Shown here: positions 27,219 through 36,514 of the stretch, in pieces
How positions within the stretch are numbered: position 1 is the first letter of the stretch
How the letters are laid out: each line of letters begins with the position of its first letter
DNA from: Ancylobacter oerskovii
GTDB taxonomy: Bacteria > Pseudomonadota > Alphaproteobacteria > Rhizobiales > Xanthobacteraceae
DNA: 64,000 bases
Direction: 5' to 3'
Assembly: GCF_018390555.1 (NCBI RefSeq)
Contig: NZ_JAHBGB010000037.1
Span: forward strand, 62,001-126,000
Position numbers and translations under genes: made by a program
The notes under the pieces: generated by a model
What the model was told of the DNA's origin: nothing
Databases searched by the model: none
Seen by the model: only the letters and a program-made list of their open reading frames with translations

Positions 27219-28164
27219 TTGGCAGGTTCCGCGACAATGCATCGAGGACGGCCATGCGGACCGCCACGCCCATTTCCACCTGCTCGCGGATCAGCGACTG
27301 CGCGCCGTCCGCGACCGCCGAATCGATCTCGACGCCGCGATTCATCGGGCCGGGATGCATCACCAGCGCATCGGGCTTGGCGTAGCGGAGCTTGGCCTCG
27401 TCGAGGCCCCAGAAGTGGAAATATTCCTTCACCGACGGCACGAAGGAGCCGTTCATCCGCTCGCGCTGCAGGCGCAGCATCATGACGATGTCGACCTCGT
27501 CGAGGCCGGTGCGCATGTCGTGATGCACCTCGACGCCGAAGCGCTCGACGTCGCGCGGCAGCAGGGTGCGCGGCGCCACCACCCGCACCGTCGCGCCAAG
27601 TGCCTGGAGCAACAGGATATTCGAGCGGGCGACCCGCGAATGGGTGATGTCGCCGCAAATGGCGACCGTCAGTCCTTCGATGCGGCCCTTGTTGCGGCGG
27701 ATGGTCAGCGCGTCGAGCAGCGCCTGGGTGGGGTGTTCATGGGCGCCGTCGCCCGCATTCACCACCGCGCAATCGACCTTGCGCGCGAGCAGTTCCACCG
27801 CGCCTGACGCGCTGTGGCGGACGATCAGCACGTCCGGGTGCATGGCGTTGAGCGTGGCGGCGGTGTCGATCAGCGTCTCGCCCTTCTTGAGCGAGGAATT
27901 GGCGACCGCCATGTTCATCACATCCGCCCCGAGCCGCTTGCCGGCGAGCTCGAAGGAGGACTGGGTGCGGGTGGAAGCCTCGAAGAACAGGTTGATCTGC
28001 GTGCGGCCACGCAGGGTCGCGCGCTTCTTCTCGACCTGCCGGTTGAGGGTCACGAATTCCTCGGCGAGGTCGAGCAATCCGGTGATCTCGTCGGGGGCGA
28101 GGCCCTCGATCCCGAGAAGGTGCCGGCGTGCAAGCGTGAAATTGGCAGTCGGGTTCGATGTCAT
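27211..28164 (-). CDS. pyrB: Aspartate carbamoyltransferase catalytic subunit
   Basis: This 317-residue enzyme makes N-carbamoyl-aspartate in pyrimidine synthesis. The carbamoyl-phosphate loop is [20 protein letters not shown]. The 80s-loop lysine lies in [26 protein letters not shown] follows, and the aspartate-binding end is [12 protein letters not shown]. No regulatory pyrI is nearby. The overlapping pseudo-dihydroorotase probably stabilises the holoenzyme instead. Confidence 0.96.
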   Translation of the reverse strand: MTSNPTANFTLARRHLLGIEGLAPDEITGLLDLAEEFVTLNRQVEKKRATLRGRTQINLFFEASTRTQSSFELAGKRLGADVMNMAVANSSLKKGETLIDTAATLNAMHPDVLIVRHSASGAVELLARKVDCAVVNAGDGAHEHPTQALLDALTIRRNKGRIEGLTVAICGDITHSRVARSNILLLQALGATVRVVAPRTLLPRDVERFGVEVHHDMRTGLDEVDIVMMLRLQRERMNGSFVPSVKEYFHFWGLDEAKLRYAKPDALVMHPGPMNRGVEIDSAVADGAQSLIREQVEMGVAVRMAVLDALSRNLPNA

Positions 28165-28357
28165 ATCGAAGTCGGCTGGATAGACGCAGCCGCCGTGCCC
28201 CGCAAGCCTTTATCGGCCCTCGGCGCCGATATTCCCCGCAGGAATGGCTTCGCCGCCGCCGATCCGGTGGCGGACCAGGGGCTGGAACCGAAGACGGGCG
28301 GGGAACTCGCCGAGAAATTTCTTATAAACGAGATTAGAAATATGAAATAAGTACCTG

Positions 28358-29296
28358 TTATATAATGTATGCGGCGATATAGACGACCAGCGGCATGGTG
28401 ATGGCGGCGAGCAGGCTCTGGATCGTCAGCATTTCGGCCAGCAAGGGCACGTCCCCGCCCATCTGCCGCGCCAGCACATAGCCGTTCGGCGCGGTGGGCA
28501 CAGAGGACACGATGGCGATGACCAAGAGGTTTTCCTCGCGCAGCCCGAGCGCATAGCCGAGCGACACCGCGATCGCCGGCAGCACGGCGAGCTTGAAGAT
28601 GCAGGAAACCAGCGTCGCGGCGCGCGGCCGGTGCAGGCTTTCAATGCGCAGTCCGGCACCGACGACCAGCAGCCCGAGCGCGAGGGAGGAGCGGCCGAGG
28701 ATGTCGACGAAGCTGATCAGGACCGGTGGGATCAGCGAATAGACCTCGTGGAGCAGGCCGCCGGCGGCGCAGGACCAGACATAGGGATTGCGCAGGACCT
28801 GATCGAACACGGTCAGGGAGCGGTTTTCCTCGGAGCGGGCGCCGTGCCGGGCGAGGACCGCGACCGACATGATGTTGAGCAGCGGGATCATCACCGCCAG
28901 TCCCACCGAGGACACGGCGAGGCCCTTGGGGCCGGCCATCCCGCCGGACACCGCCAGCGCGACATAGGAGTTCCAGCGCACGGAGGCCTGGAAAAGCGAG
29001 GTGAAGGAAGGACTTGCGAGCGCCAGCCGGCGGCTGAGCGGCAGGCGCAGCAGGATCAGCGCCAGGCCCAGCCCGGCAATGGAGATGAACAGCGTGGTGC
29101 TGACGCCGATCACCGCCACGCCGCCGAGATCGGCGCGGGCGATGGAGATCACGATCAGCGAGGGAAACAATATGTAGTAGGTGAGCTTCTCCATGCCCAC
29201 CCAATGCATGTTGTCGGTCAGCAGCGTCCGCCTCAGCACGGCGCCGAGGGCGATGATCAGGAACACCGGGATGAGCGCGCCGAGAACGCCGGCCAT
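28358..29296 (-). CDS. AEC-family (auxin efflux carrier-type) transporter
   Basis: This 312-residue membrane protein has about ten helices in two halves ([20 protein letters not shown] at the start; [20 protein letters not shown] at the end), the layout of AEC proteins such as MdcF and YfdV. The FIVAxxFxxPTA-type crossover is seen as [20 protein letters not shown]. Members move malonate, malate or other small acids; the substrate here is unknown. It starts 2 bases after the ruvX stop, and so may share its transcript. An AT-rich patch at 28318-28360 separates it from pyrB. Confidence 0.85.
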   Translation of the reverse strand: MAGVLGALIPVFLIIALGAVLRRTLLTDNMHWVGMEKLTYYILFPSLIVISIARADLGGVAVIGVSTTLFISIAGLGLALILLRLPLSRRLALASPSFTSLFQASVRWNSYVALAVSGGMAGPKGLAVSSVGLAVMIPLLNIMSVAVLARHGARSEENRSLTVFDQVLRNPYVWSCAAGGLLHEVYSLIPPVLISFVDILGRSSLALGLLVVGAGLRIESLHRPRAATLVSCIFKLAVLPAIAVSLGYALGLREENLLVIAIVSSVPTAPNGYVLARQMGGDVPLLAEMLTIQSLLAAITMPLVVYIAAYII

Positions 29297-29298
29297 GC

Positions 29299-29778
29299 TT
29301 AGCCGTCCGCCAGGAAGCGCAGGCGATCGAGGGCGCCCTGAAGGATGAAGGCGGCGGCGTGCTGGTCCACCACCGCCGCGCGCTTGGCCCGGCTGACATC
29401 GGCCCCGATGAGGTCGCGCTGCACGGCCGCGGTGCTAAGCCTTTCATCCCACAGGATAATCGGCAACTCGGTGAGTTTGGCGAAATTGCGGGCGAAGGCG
29501 CGGGTGGACTGGGCGCGCGGGCCTTCGCTGCCGTCCATGTTCACCGGCAGGCCGAGCACGAAGCCGACCGCGCCGCGCTCGCCGGCGAGCTTGAGGACGC
29601 GGGCGGCATCGGGGGTAAACTGTTTGCGCGCAACGGTTTCCACCGCCGCGGCGAGGCGCCGCTCGGGATCGCAGCTGGCGATGCCGATGGTCTTGGTGCC
29701 GAGGTCGAGGCCGAGCAGCCCGCCGCGTGGGGGGAGCTGGCCGGCGGCTTCCTCGATGCGGAGAATGGGGGCGGTCAT
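29299..29778 (-). CDS. ruvX: Putative pre-16S rRNA nuclease RuvX/YqgF
   Basis: This 159-residue protein has an RNase H-like fold. [20 protein letters not shown] carries the first catalytic aspartate, [20 protein letters not shown] and [17 protein letters not shown] the conserved strand ends, and [15 protein letters not shown] the last acidic residue. Members mature the 5' end of 16S rRNA. The position close to pyrB and gatC is the usual one in Rhizobiales. Confidence 0.93.
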   Translation of the reverse strand: MTAPILRIEEAAGQLPPRGGLLGLDLGTKTIGIASCDPERRLAAAVETVARKQFTPDAARVLKLAGERGAVGFVLGLPVNMDGSEGPRAQSTRAFARNFAKLTELPIILWDERLSTAAVQRDLIGADVSRAKRAAVVDQHAAAFILQGALDRLRFLADG

Positions 29779-29952
29779 GGCATCTGCGCTACCATGCCGG
29801 GCGGGGGTGCGCCAGAGCGTCCGCCGGTCCGGTGGGGTGTACGATGCGGCCGATTCCGCCGTGGAATGGCCGATGCGGCCGAAAACTCCGGCTTGAGCCC
29901 GTCGCAGGGCGCCCTATGTTGCGCTCATCCTCGGCAGCCAGAGAGATATTCC

Positions 29953-30657
29953 ATGAAGATTACGTGGTTCGGGCACTCCGCCTTCCGCCTCGACATCGCC
30001 GGCAAGGTGGTGCTGATCGACCCCTTCCTGTCCGGCAATCCGGGCTTCGGCTCGAGCCGCGACGTGGCGGTGCTGGGCACCACCCATGTGCTGCTGACCC
30101 ACGGCCATGGCGACCATGTCGGCGACACGGTGTCGATCGCCGAGGCGACGGGGGCGACGGTGGTGGCCAATGCCGACCTCGCCGCCTGGCTGGGGCTGCA
30201 GGGGGTGAAGACGCTGGAGATGATGAACACCGGCGGCACCATCGGCCTCGACGGCTTCTCGGTGACCATGGTGCGCGCCGACCACTCCTCCGGCGCGCTG
30301 GTGGACGGCACCTCCGCCTATCTCGGCAATGCCAACGGGTTGATCGTGCATGCTCCCGGCGAGCCGACCGTCTGGCACATGGGCGACACCGACATCTTCT
30401 CCGACATGGAGCTGATCGCCGAGATCCACCGGCCGGAAATCGTCATCGTGCCGATCGGCAACCGCTTCACCATGGGCCCGGAGACGGCGGCGCTGGCGGT
30501 GAAGCGCTTCCTGCCGGGGCTGACGGTGATTCCCTGCCATTACGGCTCCTTCCCGATGCTGGAGCCCAATGCCGACCGCTTCGTCGGCTTCGTCGGCGGC
30601 GAGGCGAGCGTGCATGTGCTGAAGAGCGGCGAGCCGAAGGAGTTCGCCAAGGGCTGA
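29953..30657 (+). CDS. Metal-dependent hydrolase of the UPF0173 family
   Basis: This 234-residue metallo-beta-lactamase-fold protein begins [20 protein letters not shown] and has the two-metal motif [13 protein letters not shown] histidine at RADHSSGA, an aspartate in [11 protein letters not shown] and a histidine in [11 protein letters not shown] complete the site. This is the complete UPF0173/UlaG-like set. Substrate unknown. It is divergent from ruvX across a 174-base gap, and ends in a very strong hairpin immediately after the stop. Confidence 0.93.
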   Translation: MKITWFGHSAFRLDIAGKVVLIDPFLSGNPGFGSSRDVAVLGTTHVLLTHGHGDHVGDTVSIAEATGATVVANADLAAWLGLQGVKTLEMMNTGGTIGLDGFSVTMVRADHSSGALVDGTSAYLGNANGLIVHAPGEPTVWHMGDTDIFSDMELIAEIHRPEIVIVPIGNRFTMGPETAALAVKRFLPGLTVIPCHYGSFPMLEPNADRFVGFVGGEASVHVLKSGEPKEFAKG

Positions 30658-30691
30658 GGCGGGACGGCGGGAAGAGTCCCGCCGTCCCGCC
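30658..30691. terminator. Perfect 15-bp GC-rich hairpin between convergent genes
   Basis: GGCGGGACGGCGGGA pairs perfectly with TCCCGCCGTCCCGCC around the loop AGAG. It begins at the base after the TGA of the hydrolase gene and lies 20 bases from the end of the convergent gene, so it can serve both. No T run is present. Confidence 0.75.
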
Positions 30692-30711
30692 TCCACGGGA
30701 GGCGCGGGCGC

Positions 30712-31560
30712 TCAGCCCCGCGCCATGCCGGCCCGGCGCACCGCCTGCGCCTGCATCAGGAAGGCGCAGGCGATGAAATCCCGCAGCGCCTCCTCCAGCG
30801 CCGGCGCGGCGACGGCGCCGCCGCGCGGATCGGGGCGATGCAGCAGCCCGGCTTCCTCGCCGGCCCGCAGCATGCCGAGCACATGCGAGCGGGAGACGCC
30901 GAACTGCCGGGCGAGATGAGCGATCGGCGGCGGCGTGCCGTCCTCGGCGGTGCCCATCAGCGACAGGGCGATGACGATGCCGGCATCCCTGTCGGCGAAG
31001 GGCGCCAGCACCGGCACCTCGTCCAGCAGCCGCCAGCCGGCGCGGAACGGGCTGAGCAGCGCCTCGACGTAAAGCGGCAGGAAGGCGGGATCATCGAGCC
31101 CCGCGAGGCCGGCCGCGCCCTCCGGCATGAAGGCCGCCATCGGCTCCAGCAAGGCGCGCCAGCGGCGGCGATGCATGTCGACGAAGCGCGGCGTGGCGGC
31201 GAGCCGCTTCAGCCGCCGGTCCGGCATCGGCACCGCCTCCACCAGCCCGAGCAGCCGGAAAGCCGCCAGCACCGCCCCGGCGCGGCCGGGGCTGCAAATG
31301 CCGAGCGCCGCGGCCTCCGCCTTCAGCCGCCCGGCGGTGAGCCCGTCGCGCCCGCCACCGGGCGGTTCCAGATGCAGGGCCAAAGCGAGCAGCGACAGCA
31401 GGAAGCGCCCGCGATCGTTGAGCAGGCGGTTCATCACCGCGCTGCCGCGATAGGTGGCGACGATGCCCGCCGCCGCCTGCCGTGCCGCGGCCGGAAAACG
31501 GGGATCGGCACGCAGCGCCGGCAGGTTCGGCCGGGCCGGCGGCGCGGTGGCGTCGAGCAT
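30712..31560 (-). CDS. Hypothetical protein with winged-helix-like C terminus
   Basis: This 282-residue protein has no signal peptide or membrane helix. It is rich in Ala, Arg and Leu. The segment IAHLARQFGVSRSHVLGMLRAGEEAGLLHR (about 220-250) reads as a helix-turn-helix with the following wing, and an earlier stretch LKAEAAALGICSPGRAGAVLAAFRLLGLVE has a similar pattern. Two DNA-binding-like modules in one chain suggest a transcription factor. I cannot name the family. No operon partner is visible: it is convergent with the UPF0173 gene and divergent from the next two small genes. Confidence 0.7.
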   Translation of the reverse strand: MLDATAPPARPNLPALRADPRFPAAARQAAAGIVATYRGSAVMNRLLNDRGRFLLSLLALALHLEPPGGGRDGLTAGRLKAEAAALGICSPGRAGAVLAAFRLLGLVEAVPMPDRRLKRLAATPRFVDMHRRRWRALLEPMAAFMPEGAAGLAGLDDPAFLPLYVEALLSPFRAGWRLLDEVPVLAPFADRDAGIVIALSLMGTAEDGTPPPIAHLARQFGVSRSHVLGMLRAGEEAGLLHRPDPRGGAVAAPALEEALRDFIACAFLMQAQAVRRAGMARG

Positions 31561-31741
31561 GGCGGCCCTCCCTCAGGCGATGCGGCCGAGACGGAGCCCG
31601 GTACAGTTGGAGCGCGCCGGCCCCGCCTCCGGCGGACGACAGCCTCCACTGCCGCGAATGCGACCAATAATCGCCATTGAACCGGTGCGGCGTCCACTGT
31701 TCGATCCGCGCCACCCCCGCCGCGAAGGAGGAGAGGCCGCC

Positions 31742-32077
31742 ATGATCGCGCCCGCCCGACGCCTGCGCCGCCTGGCGCGCCCTATCCGGCCTCGGCCCGC
31801 CGCGGCGGCGGCCGCGCTCGCCGGCATGCTGCTGCTGGCCGCGGGACCGGCGCAGGCCGTGGTCTACTGCACCGGGCCCGGCTATCCGGCCGGCTGCGTG
31901 GTGCGGCCCGCGCCGGTGGCGGTCCACTGCACCCGGCCGGGCTACCCGGTCGGCTGCGTCGCCAAGCCGGCGGCCCGGCCGGCGGCGGCGGCGGCGACGC
32001 CCGGTGTCGGCGCGCCCGGCGTCGGGGTGCAGCCGCTCAATCGCGGCGGCCCGGTCAACCGCCTCGGCGTGCGGTGA
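31742..32077 (+). CDS. Small secreted protein with GYP-Cys repeats
   Basis: This 111-residue protein has a signal peptide (LAGMLLLAAGPAQA, cleavage about residue 39). The mature part has two near-identical repeats, VVYCTGPGYPAGCVVRPAPV and AVHCTRPGYPVGCVAKPAAR, each with a cysteine pair eight residues apart. A Pro/Ala/Gly-rich tail ending NRGGPVNRLGVR follows. The paired cysteines suggest disulfide-bonded loops in the periplasm. Similar short proteins occur in Rhizobiales; function unknown. GAAGGAGGAG a little upstream is a strong ribosome-binding site. Confidence 0.75.
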   Translation: MIAPARRLRRLARPIRPRPAAAAAALAGMLLLAAGPAQAVVYCTGPGYPAGCVVRPAPVAVHCTRPGYPVGCVAKPAARPAAAAATPGVGAPGVGVQPLNRGGPVNRLGVR

Positions 32078-32108
32078 GCCGGCCCGTTCCGACACCAGGA
32101 GACATCCG

Positions 32109-32429
32109 ATGATCGACGTCGCTCGCCCGTCCCCGCGCCCACGCCTGCGCTTCGCCGGGCTCGCCGGCTTGCTCGTTCCCGCCCTGGCGCTTCTCGGCCT
32201 GCCGGCCCATGCCGACAAGGCGGCGGCCGATGCCTGCGCCGCCGGGCTGAATGCCGACGGCAAGGCGATCTATGCCGCCAGCATCTCCGCCGTCGCGGCG
32301 GGCGGGGACGTGCGCTCGGTGGTCGGCGACAAGGCCCGCGCGCTGGTGATGGACGGCAAGGTGAGCCGGGCCAATGCCCGCCCGGCCGCCGAGGCGGCGG
32401 GACAGTGCCTGGTGCGGGCCGGCGGGTGA
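32109..32429 (+). CDS. Small secreted hypothetical protein
   Basis: This 106-residue protein has a signal peptide (FAGLAGLLVPALALLGLPAHA, cleavage about residue 35). The mature domain DKAAADACAAGLNADGKAIY to the end is helical, with two cysteines (Cys about 42 and near the C terminus) that could bond. It begins 31 bases after the GYP-repeat gene on the same strand, so the two secreted proteins are probably co-expressed. The function is unknown. Confidence 0.75.
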   Translation: MIDVARPSPRPRLRFAGLAGLLVPALALLGLPAHADKAAADACAAGLNADGKAIYAASISAVAAGGDVRSVVGDKARALVMDGKVSRANARPAAEAAGQCLVRAGG

Positions 32430-32757
32430 GGGGGCTCCCCACCCGCGACGGCGGGCCGGGGAGATTCGGCGGACGGGCCTGATGCCGCCTGCGGGAAAAG
32501 GAGCGCGGGAGCGCCGTCGAGGCGCGAGCGGGAAGGGGCTTCCGGCGCGTCCTTCTGCTGTCGAAGCGCCCTCAGCCGGCCTTCCTGCCGCCGGGGAGCG
32601 AGACACTCCGGTGCTCTGCCCGACGGAGGAATCCCGAGGGGGATTTCCGCGGGAGGACGGGCGATGAGCCGGGGGAAGGGCCGGCGGTGCGTTGCGGGAC
32701 GCGCCGCCGGCCTGCTATACGGCGCGGCAGCAGTTTCACGTCGTATCGGGAATTCGG
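32430..32757. other. Intergenic region before gatC
   Basis: This stretch is very GC-rich and I see no gene. It should hold the gatC promoter, but no clear -35/-10 pair stands out; CTATAC at 32714-32719 is the only AT-rich hexamer near the gatC start. Confidence 0.4.
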
Positions 32758-33045
32758 ATGTCGGTCGATCAGGCGACGGTCCGGCGGGTGGCGCATCTCG
32801 CGCGCATCGCCGTCACCGAGGAAGAAGTGGTCCATCTCCAGGGCGAGCTCAACGCCATCCTCGCCTTTGTCGACGAGCTCGCCGAGGTGAATGTCGAGGG
32901 CGTCGAGCCGATGACCAGCATCACCCCGATGACGCTGCCGTTGCGCGCCGACGTGGTGACGGACGGCTTCTACCCCGAGCGGGTGCTCGCCAACGCCCCG
33001 GCGGCCGAGGACGGCTTCTTCGCCGTGCCGAAGGTGGTGGAGTGA
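32758..33045 (+). CDS. gatC: Asp-tRNA(Asn)/Glu-tRNA(Gln) amidotransferase subunit GatC
   Basis: This 95-residue protein reads [40 protein letters not shown] and [17 protein letters not shown], the typical GatC pattern. It wraps around and stabilises GatA. Six bases separate it from gatA. ATG 32758 is chosen over an upstream start because the family begins at this point. Confidence 0.96.
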   Translation: MSVDQATVRRVAHLARIAVTEEEVVHLQGELNAILAFVDELAEVNVEGVEPMTSITPMTLPLRADVVTDGFYPERVLANAPAAEDGFFAVPKVVE

Positions 33046-33050
33046 GCGAG

Positions 33051-34532
33051 ATGAGCGAGCTGACCCGCCTCACCCTGACCGCCGCCCATGAGGGGCTGGC
33101 GCAGGGCCATTTCACCGCCACCGAGCTGACCCAGGCCTATCTCGACGCCATCGAGGCCGCCGGCGCGCTCAACGCCTATGTACTGGCCACCCCGGAAAAG
33201 GCGCTGGAGATGGCGAAGGCCAGCGACGCGCGGCTCGCCAGCGGCGAGGCCGGCCCCCTGGAGGGCATCCCGCTCGGCGTGAAGGACAATTATGCCGTCG
33301 AAGGCGTGCGCACCACCGCCGGCTCCAGCATCCTCAAGCATTTCGTGCCGCCCTACGAATCCACCGTCACCGCCAATCTGTGGCGCGACGGCGCGGTGCT
33401 GCTGGGCAAGCTGAACCAGGACGAGTTCGCCATGGGCTCGTCCACCGAGACCAGCGCCTTCGGCGCCACGGTGAACCCCTGGCGGCGCGAGGGCTCCTCG
33501 GCGCCGCTGGTGCCGGGCGGCTCCTCCGGCGGCTCGGCGGCGGCGGTGGCGGCGCATCTCGCCGCCGGCGCGGCCGGCACCGATACCGGCGGCTCGATCC
33601 GCCAGCCGGCGGCGTTCACCGGCACGGTCGGCATCAAGCCGACCTATGGCCGCTGCTCGCGCTGGGGCATCATCGCCTATGCCTCCTCGCTCGACCAGGC
33701 CGGGCCGATCGCCCGCTCAGTGAACGACGCGGCGCTGCTGCTGCGCTCCATGGCCGGGCACGACCCGAAGGATTCGACGAGCGCCAAGCTGCCGGTGCCG
33801 GACTACGAGGCGGCGGTGGGCGGCTCGGTGAAGGGCATGCGCATCGGCATCCCCCGGGAATACCGCGTCGACGGCATGTCCGGCGAGATCGCCAGCCTGT
33901 GGGACGAGGGCGCGCAATGGCTGCGCGACGCCGGCGCCGAGGTGGTGGAGATCAGCCTGCCGCACAGCAAATACGCGCTGCCGGCCTATTACATCGTGGC
34001 GCTGGCCGAGGCGTCGTCGAACCTCGCGCGCTATGACGGCGTGCGCTATGGCGAGCGGGTGCCGGGCCGCGACATCGTCGAGATGTACGAGAAGACCCGC
34101 GCGGACGGCTTCGGCGCGGAAGTGCGCCGGCGCATCATGATCGGCACCTATGTGCTCTCCGCCGGCTATTACGACGCCTATTACGTGCGGGCGCAGAAGG
34201 TGCGCACGCTGATCAAGCGCGACTTCGAGACGGTGTTCGCCGCAGGCATCGACGCGGTGCTGGCGCCGGCCACCCCGTCGCCGGCCTTCGGCATCGGCGA
34301 GAAGTCCGGCGCCGATCCGGTGGAGATGTACCTGCAGGACGTGTTCACGGTGACGCTGAACATGGCCGGCCTGCCGGGCATCGCGGTGCCGGCCGGGCTG
34401 TCTGGCGAGGGGCTGCCGCTCGGGCTGCAGCTGATCGGCCGGCCGTTCGGCGAGGAGGCGCTGTTCTCGCTCGGCCAGGTGATCGAGGAGGCCGCCGGCC
34501 GCTTCACCTGCCCGGACGAATGGTGGCGGTGA
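33051..34532 (+). CDS. gatA: Asp-tRNA(Asn)/Glu-tRNA(Gln) amidotransferase subunit GatA
   Basis: This 493-residue amidase releases ammonia from glutamine for transfer to misacylated tRNA. The Ser-cisSer-Lys triad is visible: lysine in [12 protein letters not shown], the first serine in [20 protein letters not shown] and the nucleophile in [22 protein letters not shown]-type sequence ([20 protein letters not shown]) follows. Length is normal. It overlaps the chorismate mutase gene by one base (TGATG), while gatB lies 4.6 kb downstream. Confidence 0.97.
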   Translation: MSELTRLTLTAAHEGLAQGHFTATELTQAYLDAIEAAGALNAYVLATPEKALEMAKASDARLASGEAGPLEGIPLGVKDNYAVEGVRTTAGSSILKHFVPPYESTVTANLWRDGAVLLGKLNQDEFAMGSSTETSAFGATVNPWRREGSSAPLVPGGSSGGSAAAVAAHLAAGAAGTDTGGSIRQPAAFTGTVGIKPTYGRCSRWGIIAYASSLDQAGPIARSVNDAALLLRSMAGHDPKDSTSAKLPVPDYEAAVGGSVKGMRIGIPREYRVDGMSGEIASLWDEGAQWLRDAGAEVVEISLPHSKYALPAYYIVALAEASSNLARYDGVRYGERVPGRDIVEMYEKTRADGFGAEVRRRIMIGTYVLSAGYYDAYYVRAQKVRTLIKRDFETVFAAGIDAVLAPATPSPAFGIGEKSGADPVEMYLQDVFTVTLNMAGLPGIAVPAGLSGEGLPLGLQLIGRPFGEEALFSLGQVIEEAAGRFTCPDEWWR

Positions 34533-34828
34533 TGGCGCGCCTGCTGCCCGAGAACGAGCGCGCGCTGGCGCCCTTCCGGGCGGAGATCGACGCGCTCGAC
34601 GCGCAGATGGTGGAGCTGCTCGCCCGCCGCTTCGAGGTGGTGAAGCACGTCATCGCGGTGAAGAAGGCCGAGGGGCTGGCCGCGCTGCTGCCGGAGCGGG
34701 TCGAGGACGTGGTGGAGAAGGTATCCGCCGCCGCCGAGACCAAGGGCGTGCCGCCCGAGCTCGCCGAGAAGCTGTGGCGGGTGCTGATCCAGTGGGTGGT
34801 CGACTACGAGAACGAGCGGCTGGGATAG
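34532..34828 (+). CDS. Chorismate mutase, AroQ type
   Basis: This 98-residue all-helical protein contains FRAEIDALDAQMVELLARRF, VVKHVIAVKKAEGL and a C-terminal helix LAEKLWRVLIQWVVDYEN. This is the AroQ fold, with the arginines and lysines that bind chorismate. It makes prephenate for Phe and Tyr, or could serve as a pyochelin-type lyase domain, but the short free-standing form fits mutase. The start ATG overlaps the gatA stop by one base. An ATG 12 bases earlier is an alternative. Confidence 0.88.
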   Translation: MARLLPENERALAPFRAEIDALDAQMVELLARRFEVVKHVIAVKKAEGLAALLPERVEDVVEKVSAAAETKGVPPELAEKLWRVLIQWVVDYENERLG

Positions 34829-34980
34829 GCGGGGCGCCGGCGGACGCCGGGTGTCTCGCGTGCTTTCCTTCTCGGGCCCTCTCTTCGCTCCGTCTTTCCT
34901 CAATCTCCATGGGAGATGACGCCTGCCGCCCGGGCGCCTGGGCCGAAGGCCGGCTCGGTGGGGCCGTGTGACGCACACGT

Positions 34981-35066
34981 CGTCATGGCCGGGCTCGACC
35001 CGGCCATCCACGTCCTGGGCCGCTCAAGGGAAGGCGTGGATGCCCGGCACAAGGCCGGGCATGACG
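34981..35066. repeat. 86-bp imperfect inverted repeat (Rhizobiales intergenic palindrome)
   Basis: The arms at 34981-35012 and 35035-35066 are each 32 bases and match at 26 of 32 positions in inverted orientation. Each arm starts from the outer end with CGTCATG and ends with ATCCACG. Families of this form (GTCATGGCCGGG...CCCGGGCATGAC) are scattered in Rhizobiales genomes. Confidence 0.8.
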
Positions 35067-35159
35067 GTGCTCCGCGTTCGAGTGGCCGGATGCGGTCTGG
35101 TGTCTCTCCCTCTCCCCCATGGGAGGAAGGTGCTCATTTGGTGGCTCCCGTTCTTTCCT

Positions 35160-35213
35160 TCCCTCTCCCCGGTGGGGAGAAGGTGGCCCGCGTAAGCGGG
35201 GCGGTGAGGGGGA
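35160..35213 (+). repeat. Intergenic palindrome, copy 1
   Basis: TCTCCCC-GGT-GGGGAGA hairpin followed by GGCCCGCGTAAGCGGGGC and GGTGAGGGGG. The second copy at 35263-35312 is in the opposite orientation. Confidence 0.65.
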
Positions 35214-35223
35214 CGACATGGGC

Positions 35224-35265
35224 AGGCCAACACGGGTAGGCCAACATGGGGAGGCCAAGAAGGCC
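35224..35265 (+). repeat. 14-bp tandem repeat, about 2.5 to 3 units
   Basis: AGGCCAACACGGGT and AGGCCAACATGGGG stand head to tail, followed by a decayed third unit AGGCCAAGAAGGCC. It lies between the two palindrome copies. Confidence 0.6.
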
Positions 35266-35312
35266 CCTCACCCCAGCCCTCTCCCCGACGGGGAGAGAGG
35301 GCTTCGTTGCTC
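35263..35312 (-). repeat. Intergenic palindrome, copy 2 (inverted)
   Basis: GCCCCTCACCCCAGCCCTCT then CCCCGACGGGGAGAGAGGG. This is the reverse orientation of the element at 35160-35213, with a shared CTCTCCCC/GGGGAGAG core and CCCCTCACC end. Confidence 0.65.
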
Positions 35313-35467
35313 CTTGGTTTGGCGGTCGGGGTGGATGGCCGGGACAGGCGCGGGGCGGGGAACTGCTGCGAAGATCCTATGGCGCGGGGCGGCGGCGTGC
35401 TTTGAGCGGGGCGTCCGGCACCCGGCCGGCGCGTGAAGCGGCGGCGTTCCCGCCGGGGACGTGATCC

Positions 35468-36388
35468 GTGTTCCTCTCCGAACTCATGGCGGTCGGTGCC
35501 GCCAGCTGCATCGCGCTGAGCGCCATGTTCGTCAGCGAGCTGAACGGGCGCGTCGGGCTGTTCCGCCTGACCCGCTGGCAGATGAGCGCCGCCTTCGCGA
35601 TGAACGCCGCGATCGCCACCGCGCTCGGGGGCTGGGGCAGCCTCGGCGCGCCGCAGCTGGGATTGCTGGCGGCCTCCGGCCTGTTCGGCATCGTCATCGC
35701 CAGCACCACCTATTTCGCCGCCATCTACACCGCCGGGCCGCGCATCACCGCGCTGCTGTTCTCGCTGACCTCGCCCTTCGCGCTGGCGCTCGGCTATCTC
35801 GTCTTCGGCGAGACCATCAGCGGGCGGCAGGGGCTGGGCGTCGCGCTGGTGCTGGCCGGGGTGGCGCTGGCGGTCGGCGTGCCGCGGCGCCGCGCCGAAC
35901 GGCCGGTGGTGCCGGCGCCGGAAGGCGCGCCCCGGCCGAGAGGGCGCGGCTTCGCTACCGGCTGGGCCGGCATCGCGCTCGGCGTGGTGACGGCGCTGGG
36001 GCAGGCGCTCGGCAATCTGTTCGCCCGGCCGGCCATGGCCGCGGGGGTGGAGCCCTTCGCGGCGATGGCGGTGCGCTCGGGCCTGGCGGCGGCCTTCTTC
36101 GTGGCGCTGGCGGTGTTTCCCTTCGCGCGCACCGACACCGCGCCGGCGACGCTGCGCAATGTCGGTACCGCGGTGGCCTCCTCCTTCTTCGGCACGGTGA
36201 TGGGCATGGCGCTGCTGATGGCGGCGCTGGCCGGCGGCGATGTCGGGGTGGTCTCGACGCTGTCCTCCATCGCGCCGGTGGCGATCCTGCCGATGGTGTG
36301 GCTGCGCTCCGGCGTGGCGCCGGCGGCTTCCGCCTGGATCGGCGCGGCGGTGGCCATTCTCGGCACCGGGCTGATCAGCATCGGCTGA
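35468..36388 (+). CDS. EamA/DMT-superfamily permease
   Basis: This 306-residue inner-membrane protein has about ten helices in two EamA repeats. The first ends in FALALGYLVFGETISGRQGLGVALVLAGV, the standard EamA repeat end with its conserved glutamate. The second ends in ILPMVWLRSGVAPAASAWIGAAVAILGTGL, where the Glu is replaced. A basic cytoplasmic linker (PRRRAERPVVPAPEG) joins the halves. The GTG start at 35468 gives MFLSELMAVGAASCIALSAMF. The exported or imported metabolite is unknown. Confidence 0.85.
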   Translation: MFLSELMAVGAASCIALSAMFVSELNGRVGLFRLTRWQMSAAFAMNAAIATALGGWGSLGAPQLGLLAASGLFGIVIASTTYFAAIYTAGPRITALLFSLTSPFALALGYLVFGETISGRQGLGVALVLAGVALAVGVPRRRAERPVVPAPEGAPRPRGRGFATGWAGIALGVVTALGQALGNLFARPAMAAGVEPFAAMAVRSGLAAAFFVALAVFPFARTDTAPATLRNVGTAVASSFFGTVMGMALLMAALAGGDVGVVSTLSSIAPVAILPMVWLRSGVAPAASAWIGAAVAILGTGLISIG

Positions 36389-36514
36389 GCCCGGCCCGAC
36401 GGGGCCGAGAGCTGTCGAAACCGTTGCGTATCGGCGATTTCGGGCGCACTCTTCCGGCGAAAACCCAGGCGCGCGGGGGGCGCGCCGTGCCGTGCCGACC
36501 GGGGGAGGCGTGGC

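Larger units (their letters stand above)
34829..35467. other. Intergenic region packed with repeat elements
   Basis: This 639-base stretch has no credible gene. It carries at least three unrelated repeat types, listed separately: an 86-bp imperfect inverted repeat, two copies in opposite orientation of a CTCTCCCC/GGGGAGAG palindrome family, and a 14-bp tandem repeat. Such mosaics are common between Rhizobiales genes. Confidence 0.7.

Noticed and set aside
34829-35467. Repeat-rich stretch considered as an insertion sequence remnant
   Set aside because: No transposase fragment in any frame; the elements are short palindromes of the type scattered in Rhizobiales genomes.
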